A stretch of 24,566 bases of DNA from a virus: positions 1 through 24,566 of IMG/VR virus record IMGVR_UViG_3300043409_000331, one strand, 5' to 3'. The notes beneath the pieces are model-generated. The model ran no database searches and was not told the origin of the DNA. It saw only the letters and a list, made by a program, of their open reading frames with translations. Positions 20,662 through 24,566 of the stretch are shown piece by piece. The position numbers and the translations under genes were made by a program. Position 1 is the stretch's first letter. Each line of letters begins with the position of its first letter.

Positions 20662-21963
20662 TTATCTTTTTATTGCAGAAGTCCAGCCGGTGTCGCTGTA
20701 TTGACCGGAGCTAGCAGCCGCAGCAGCTTTTTCTGCTTCTGTTTGAGGCGCAACGTATTCTTGAGTAATGCCGCCACGCGGCAAGCCAGTGATAAACGCA
20801 CCATAGTTTTGCAACGTTTGATACGGTAACTGTGCTGTGTAATCGTAGCGAGCCTTATCAGCAGCTTGTTGAGCAGCCGTGTAGCCTTCACCAACTTGAC
20901 CAGCAGCAAGCAACCTATCAATATCAGCATAGTCAGCAGCAGCAAGGCCAGGAGCAGCTTGAGCAGCAGCCATACGTGTAGCTATATCCTCACCTCTTAC
21001 GCCTTGAGCGCCAGCAAGTGCAGCCATTTGATTAGCATAGTCGCTCTGATACACATTCTGACCTGCTTGAGCCGCAGCCATACGGTTAGCAAGATCAGCA
21101 CCGTAAACACCTTGAGCCGCTTGTGTAGCACCCATTTGATTAGCGTAGGCTTGCTGTGCGGCAGTGCCAAGACCTTGAGCGCCTGTGAGTTGATTGACAA
21201 AACCTTGTTGCGATAGACCACCAAGAGATTGCAGTGCTTGCTCTTGCAGACCACGCTCTTGCTGGTAGTTTTGCAGATATGCTTGTTGATTTTGTTCAGC
21301 CAAAGCACGCGCCGCAGCATCAGTCATCTTTCCAGCTAATTGTTGCTCTGCACCAGAACCATAACGACCTGCCATTGATGTTTTGCTTTGCAGACCACGG
21401 ATACCTTCTTGTAATGATTCAGCAGATAAACGATTAGCCTGGCTTAATGCGCCCTCAAGGTATGGACTACCACCAAGATATGCACCTTGTGACGTTGCGC
21501 GAGTGCCAGCTAATGCCTCATTCTGCATTGCACCGCCACGCATCCCCTCATAGAAGGATTGATTAGGATCAACGTAAGCATTTTGAGCTAACCCAGCAAA
21601 TTGCTGCTGATACGGGCTTTGTGCTTGACCGATCTGATCAAATACAGAGCCATAACCACTTTTTTGACCTGCTCTACTAGCATATTGTGATTCGTAAGGA
21701 CTTTGAGCGCCCATTAAGCCACTAATGGTTCCTTGAGCATCACCCAATAATGGATTTCCAGCAGCAGCACGACTTTGAGCCAACTGCAAAGCTACTTGAG
21801 TGGTTGTGCTAGGCTTAACGTAGGTTTCACCACCATAGTAAGCAGGGCCACCAGCTTGTCGAAGTCTCTCTGCCTCACTCAGCGCTGTGTCAACGTAAGG
21901 ACGCAGCGTAGGATCTAGTTTTGTCTCAGTAGGAGTAAAACTTTGTTGCGATGGGCCACCCAT
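20662..21963 (-). CDS. Gln/Ala-rich virion-like protein with 18-residue repeats
   Basis: This 433-residue protein has a Pro/Thr-rich start (GGPSQQSFTPTETKLDPTLR), YAxxxG-type short motifs, and a Gln/Ala-rich middle ending in five 18-residue repeats at residues 273-362 (for example LANRMAAAQAGQNVYQSD). The repeats have hydrophobic residues at fixed positions, so they should form a continuous helical rod. The C-terminus is YQTLQNYGAFITGLPRGG plus a polar tail. Similar proteins in podoviruses are tail or internal virion parts. No catalytic residues are seen. It is the first of the four ejection-like genes and follows the GNAT-like gene. Confidence 0.55.
   Translation of the reverse strand: MGGPSQQSFTPTETKLDPTLRPYVDTALSEAERLRQAGGPAYYGGETYVKPSTTTQVALQLAQSRAAAGNPLLGDAQGTISGLMGAQSPYESQYASRAGQKSGYGSVFDQIGQAQSPYQQQFAGLAQNAYVDPNQSFYEGMRGGAMQNEALAGTRATSQGAYLGGSPYLEGALSQANRLSAESLQEGIRGLQSKTSMAGRYGSGAEQQLAGKMTDAAARALAEQNQQAYLQNYQQERGLQEQALQSLGGLSQQGFVNQLTGAQGLGTAAQQAYANQMGATQAAQGVYGADLANRMAAAQAGQNVYQSDYANQMAALAGAQGVRGEDIATRMAAAQAAPGLAAADYADIDRLLAAGQVGEGYTAAQQAADKARYDYTAQLPYQTLQNYGAFITGLPRGGITQEYVAPQTEAEKAAAAASSGQYSDTGWTSAIKR
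20878..21147 (-). repeat. Five tandem 18-residue (54-bp) repeats
   Basis: Residues 273-362 of the 433-residue protein read YANQMGATQAAQGVYGAD, LANRMAAAQAGQNVYQSD, YANQMAALAGAQGVRGED, IATRMAAAQAAPGLAAAD and YADIDRLLAAGQVGEGYT. Each unit is exactly 54 bp; the first four end in Asp and the fifth is degenerate. Unit similarity falls from left to right of the protein. The pattern suggests duplication within the gene. Confidence 0.85.
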
Positions 21964-21965
21964 AA

Positions 21966-22364
21966 TTAAACCTCACTTATCCATAGTCTAGGGCTAAATC
22001 CAAGACTCTTAGCCCTCTTAATCCAGCCTTTTCGATGACTGGAAAATGTTATATATTTTGCGCCACCTTGACGTGCTACCTCTTTTATGTATTTTAATCC
22101 ATTTTCGAGGTTATCATGTCTATTTTCTAACGACCAACCAGCCCAAACGTGCAATTTATCGCCGTCTGGCTGTAATACCCAATATCCTATAACTCTACTG
22201 TTATCAATCAACGCCCAAAGCATCGATCTACCGTTATAGCAATCTACATACACATCCTCAACAATCCAATCTTCAGGACTTTTTGTCTTAACATTCTCTA
22301 GTCCTGGTCTAACGGAAGGCCACCACGACCTTAGCTCTTGCGGAGTAATGTATTTAGTTTCCAT
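21966..22364 (-). CDS. GNAT-like acetyltransferase-fold protein
   Basis: This 132-residue protein has the mixed alpha/beta order of a GNAT domain: a strand region with SMLWALIDNSRVIGYWVLQP, KLHVWAGWSLENRHDNL where the acetyl-CoA site begins, and a helix GLKYIKEVARQGGAKYITFS ending in SHRKGWIKRAKSLGFSPRLW. The usual R/QxxGxG/A loop is not clear, so activity is uncertain. Small phage proteins of this shape often sit among head or tail genes. It overlaps the upstream gene by one base and is AT-rich relative to its neighbours. Confidence 0.6.
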   Translation of the reverse strand: METKYITPQELRSWWPSVRPGLENVKTKSPEDWIVEDVYVDCYNGRSMLWALIDNSRVIGYWVLQPDGDKLHVWAGWSLENRHDNLENGLKYIKEVARQGGAKYITFSSHRKGWIKRAKSLGFSPRLWISEV

Positions 22365-23164
22365 TAGCCAACAATAACATAATCGTAGGTTCTCCCTGCT
22401 ACTGTATTTGCTGCGTGAGTAATAACAGCACTACCTTGTGATTTTGAGCTTATGAATGGATCTTCAAATGTATTGCTTGTGTATCCATTAGAGGAAACGT
22501 GTTGTATCGTAAAAATCACAGATGGAGTTGCTGGCCTTGTAGGGCTTGTTTGAGCAGGAATATTCTGCATTGATACAGTTGTATTGCTTGCGCGCCACAT
22601 AATCTCAACATAATCATTTTTAGCCATTGGCAAAAAGAAATTAAGTGCTGCAATTAAGCCGCCATCTGTAGAGCCATGTCTGTTACTAATACTGAATTCG
22701 CTATTTGATTTAGGTACGTCTACACCGTTCTGTCTAAACCAGATACTAATGTCTTGAATTTGAGAGTCTGTATTTAAAAACTGAGAGCTAAATTGAATGT
22801 TCCATAAACCAGAATAAGCTACAGTTACCCTTGACCCGCTAACCACAGACACGCCTAACGCATAATCTAAAGTGTTATACGTCATTGGATAGGCAGTTGT
22901 CGTGCTTGCAATAGTCTGATCTGTATCGTCTTGGAATGCACCATACGGAACATAAGATGTTGACGATACCAATGCAGTAGGAGTTAATAGAATTACACTA
23001 TCGTAGCCTATACGCTCATTGTAGATTGTCGTGCTAGTAGCGCCACCAGTAGCCAACGTAACAGAGCCAGTATTATTAGTCTTGCCATCCATAATGCCTC
23101 GCACTACTTCTGCGACAGCTCGCTGATCTCCACCAAATGGAGGAAGCGTTCTAAACTGTGTCAT
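22364..23164 (-). CDS. Structural protein with C1q/TNF-like jelly roll
   Basis: This 266-residue protein begins with a short helical part, RTLPPFGGDQRAVAEVVRGI, which occurs at the start of various phage tail or decoration proteins. Then come LYNERIGYDSVILL-like strands, and a beta sandwich with VAYSGLWNIQFSSQFLNTDS, ISIWFRQNGVDVPKSNSEF and LPMAKNDYVEIMWRAS. The last three resemble the C1q/TNF-like core seen in phage adhesion and decoration proteins. It overlaps the tail-hub gene as ATGA. I infer a surface-exposed virion protein. Confidence 0.65.
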   Translation of the reverse strand: MTQFRTLPPFGGDQRAVAEVVRGIMDGKTNNTGSVTLATGGATSTTIYNERIGYDSVILLTPTALVSSTSYVPYGAFQDDTDQTIASTTTAYPMTYNTLDYALGVSVVSGSRVTVAYSGLWNIQFSSQFLNTDSQIQDISIWFRQNGVDVPKSNSEFSISNRHGSTDGGLIAALNFFLPMAKNDYVEIMWRASNTTVSMQNIPAQTSPTRPATPSVIFTIQHVSSNGYTSNTFEDPFISSKSQGSAVITHAANTVAGRTYDYVIVG

Positions 23165-24566
23165 CGGCCACCTTGTTTAGTAATATCAACATCTACACCC
23201 ACACAAGTAGACCAGGAGCCAGACGGAATAGTCTGCACTCGCATATATCTACCAGCAGATCGTAATGACGCTCTACCCTCTGTATCAGCCGCTACAGGCG
23301 TCGTATAACTAATAGCATCAGATAGGTTAGCTCTAGCTGAAACAGCAACAGAAGCTGATCCACCGTCTACCAATGGCCTAGCAAGAGTAATCACAGACCT
23401 GCCAATATCAATATCGCCAGTGACAATAGACGCTGTTTTGTTAGCGCCACCAAAGGTAATGATCTTCTGGCCTGATACACCTGCAAATAGCGGATCACCA
23501 CCAGCCCATTGACGAGCATCTAACGATACCGTCAGCGCATCAATACTAGTACTGTATAAGTCCAATCCTTCAAGTGTTACCGATGGCGTAATAGCAATAG
23601 CAACAGCAGATGCAGTAGTCTCAACGTAAGACCATTTACCTGTATCAATGCTATAGATTAAGATTAATTGACTAGCAAATACGTTAGTAAAACACCAAGC
23701 AACAAGACGCTTAACAGGATCAACAGCAGATGACATTATGCCAAAGCTATTAGGATCAGCGTTATCAAAGAACCATTTATCTACCTTACCAGCACTAATA
23801 GACTTAACGGTCTGACCGTCAGATACATAAAATCCATCATTAGCTAAAAAGTAAGTTAGGCCATTGTATTGAGAGATACTGCCATTGGATAAGCAGCCAA
23901 TGCCGCGAGAGATAGCATCAAACTGGAAGAATAACGGACTACCAATATAAGTCATGCGGTAGATAGCTTTTTCAAGCAAAACCAAGCCATACTCACCACC
24001 AGCCAAGCCCATGATGTCACCACCATCAGCAATTACCTGCGTGTCTGATTGACTTGTTGCGCCAGGCGTCCAGTTAGACTCGTCGTTAATATCAGACCAA
24101 TAAACCTTGTTTTCAAAGCCAGTTTCATTTGCAGCAACTACAAAGTCACGTACTACAGTAATATATTTGGCGGTAGGCGCAGCAGCAGCTACATCCACAA
24201 ATAAATTAGCCGTATTTAGATCAACTGCTTGTATTTTGCTAACTCCATTAGCCAGCAGCATTACATCGCCAAACTGAGCAGCATCCCAATACTCAATACC
24301 AATGTAACCAGTAGTGGTCATTGCATTTAATGCACGAGTAGAGTTATCGTATTTAAATACCTGTGTAGCGCCAGCAGCAAATAACGTAGATGTCTGAGCA
24401 TACTTACCAGCAAAGGCTGTTAGCAAAGTTTGACCTGCGCTCCCGCTCAAATCTGCCTCTGACTGCATTGGCTCATAGCCATTAGTTACAGGTATACAGT
24501 TCTTAGCTTCCGTAAGCGCACCAGTAACGCCAGGTTGATCTGGCAACCATTCAGCAAATACAATTT
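23161..24566 (-). CDS. Tail-hub or DNA-stabilisation-like protein, 5' end cut
   Basis: The frame is open to the right edge, so the start lies outside. The visible part begins IVFAEWLPDQPGVTGALTEA followed by KNCIPVTNGYEPM, which matches the N-terminal FGEWLPDQP..NPG...A.NVIP pattern of a family of podovirus tail/hub proteins. The body is a series of beta strands with Gly-Trp/Tyr blades (KVYWSDINDESNWTPG; GLVLLEKAIYRMTYIG; QYNGLTYFLANDGFYVSDGQ), probably a beta propeller. It likely forms the nozzle or plug through which DNA leaves the head. Some databases name these phage stabilisation proteins; that exact label is uncertain. A TTG at 24546 is not the true start. Confidence 0.7.
   Translation of the reverse strand, partial: IVFAEWLPDQPGVTGALTEAKNCIPVTNGYEPMQSEADLSGSAGQTLLTAFAGKYAQTSTLFAAGATQVFKYDNSTRALNAMTTTGYIGIEYWDAAQFGDVMLLANGVSKIQAVDLNTANLFVDVAAAAPTAKYITVVRDFVVAANETGFENKVYWSDINDESNWTPGATSQSDTQVIADGGDIMGLAGGEYGLVLLEKAIYRMTYIGSPLFFQFDAISRGIGCLSNGSISQYNGLTYFLANDGFYVSDGQTVKSISAGKVDKWFFDNADPNSFGIMSSAVDPVKRLVAWCFTNVFASQLILIYSIDTGKWSYVETTASAVAIAITPSVTLEGLDLYSTSIDALTVSLDARQWAGGDPLFAGVSGQKIITFGGANKTASIVTGDIDIGRSVITLARPLVDGGSASVAVSARANLSDAISYTTPVAADTEGRASLRSAGRYMRVQTIPSGSWSTCVGVDVDITKQGGR

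Noticed and set aside
20878-21147. CRISPR-like regular repeats
   Set aside because: The 54-bp units are coding, diverged and without spacers.
20866-21216. A plus-strand open frame across the 18-residue repeats
   Set aside because: Its open state follows from the repeated Gln/Ala codons of the real gene on the other strand; no ribosome site.
24544-24546. TTG as the start of the right-edge gene
   Set aside because: The same frame is open to the window edge and the conserved EWLPDQP motif begins before it, so the gene starts outside.

Overview
The window is a segment of a tailed double-stranded DNA phage genome, most likely a podovirus-like (short-tailed) lytic phage of a Gram-negative bacterium. 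Evidence for a phage is the terminase pair, a run of virion genes, a holin/endolysin cassette, and tightly packed genes with many ATGA or TAATG stop/start overlaps. The podovirus assignment is inference: four consecutive Ala/Gly/Gln-rich or hydrophobic genes look like internal or ejected virion proteins, and no long tape-measure protein, tail tube or sheath is seen. Base composition is moderately AT-rich. Small-gene families resembling those of phages of freshwater and soil betaproteobacteria are present, but the host cannot be fixed from sequence alone. No integrase, tRNA or CRISPR array is seen. Both ends cut genes: the large terminase at the left and a tail-hub-like gene at the right. Portal, capsid and DNA polymerase, if encoded, lie outside.

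Layout. (1) Positions 1-8834, minus strand: read from 8834 leftward, this holds zinc-binding and unknown small early genes, an O-like replication protein with iteron-like repeats inside it, a RecA-fold helicase, small accessory genes, a VRR-NUC nuclease, a second PD-(D/E)XK protein, a homing endonuclease next to a YbcO-like nuclease, a DUF6496 protein, a methyltransferase, a glycosyltransferase, and the small and large terminase. (2) Positions 8835-9028: a divergent control region with one good promoter candidate per strand. (3) Positions 9029-12395, plus strand: small early genes, an ERF-type annealing protein followed by an SSB-like protein, an HNH endonuclease with a ribosome-site hairpin, a structured GC-rich element, a Cro/CI-like regulator, a membrane protein, a MazG-like pyrophosphohydrolase and a winged-helix protein. 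(4) Positions 12340-24566, minus strand: read from the right, a tail-hub-like beta protein, a C1q-like structural protein, a GNAT-like protein, four internal-virion-like proteins, a tail fibre with a Gly-rich tip, membrane and lysis genes ending in a GH24 endolysin, then a Cys-rich protein and an HTH-metallophosphoesterase.

How it fits together. The divergent region at 8.9 kb probably fires both early arms: rightward for recombination and regulation, leftward for replication then packaging. The leftward transcript runs off the left edge through the terminase. The virion genes enter from the right edge in the same orientation, so on a circular or permuted map the late genes continue directly from the terminase. 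The plus-strand early arm and the minus-strand late arm meet tail to tail at 12340-12395 and overlap by 56 bp.

Points most worth a second look: the hairpin that hides the ribosome site of the HNH gene at 10.7 kb with a TATAAT just upstream; the gene at 14447-14986, which has no ATG, GTG or TTG at its natural start; paired GCTAGC repeats within the replication gene; an SSB-type acidic tail on the small protein after ERF; and the glycosyltransferase/methyltransferase cassette beside the terminase.
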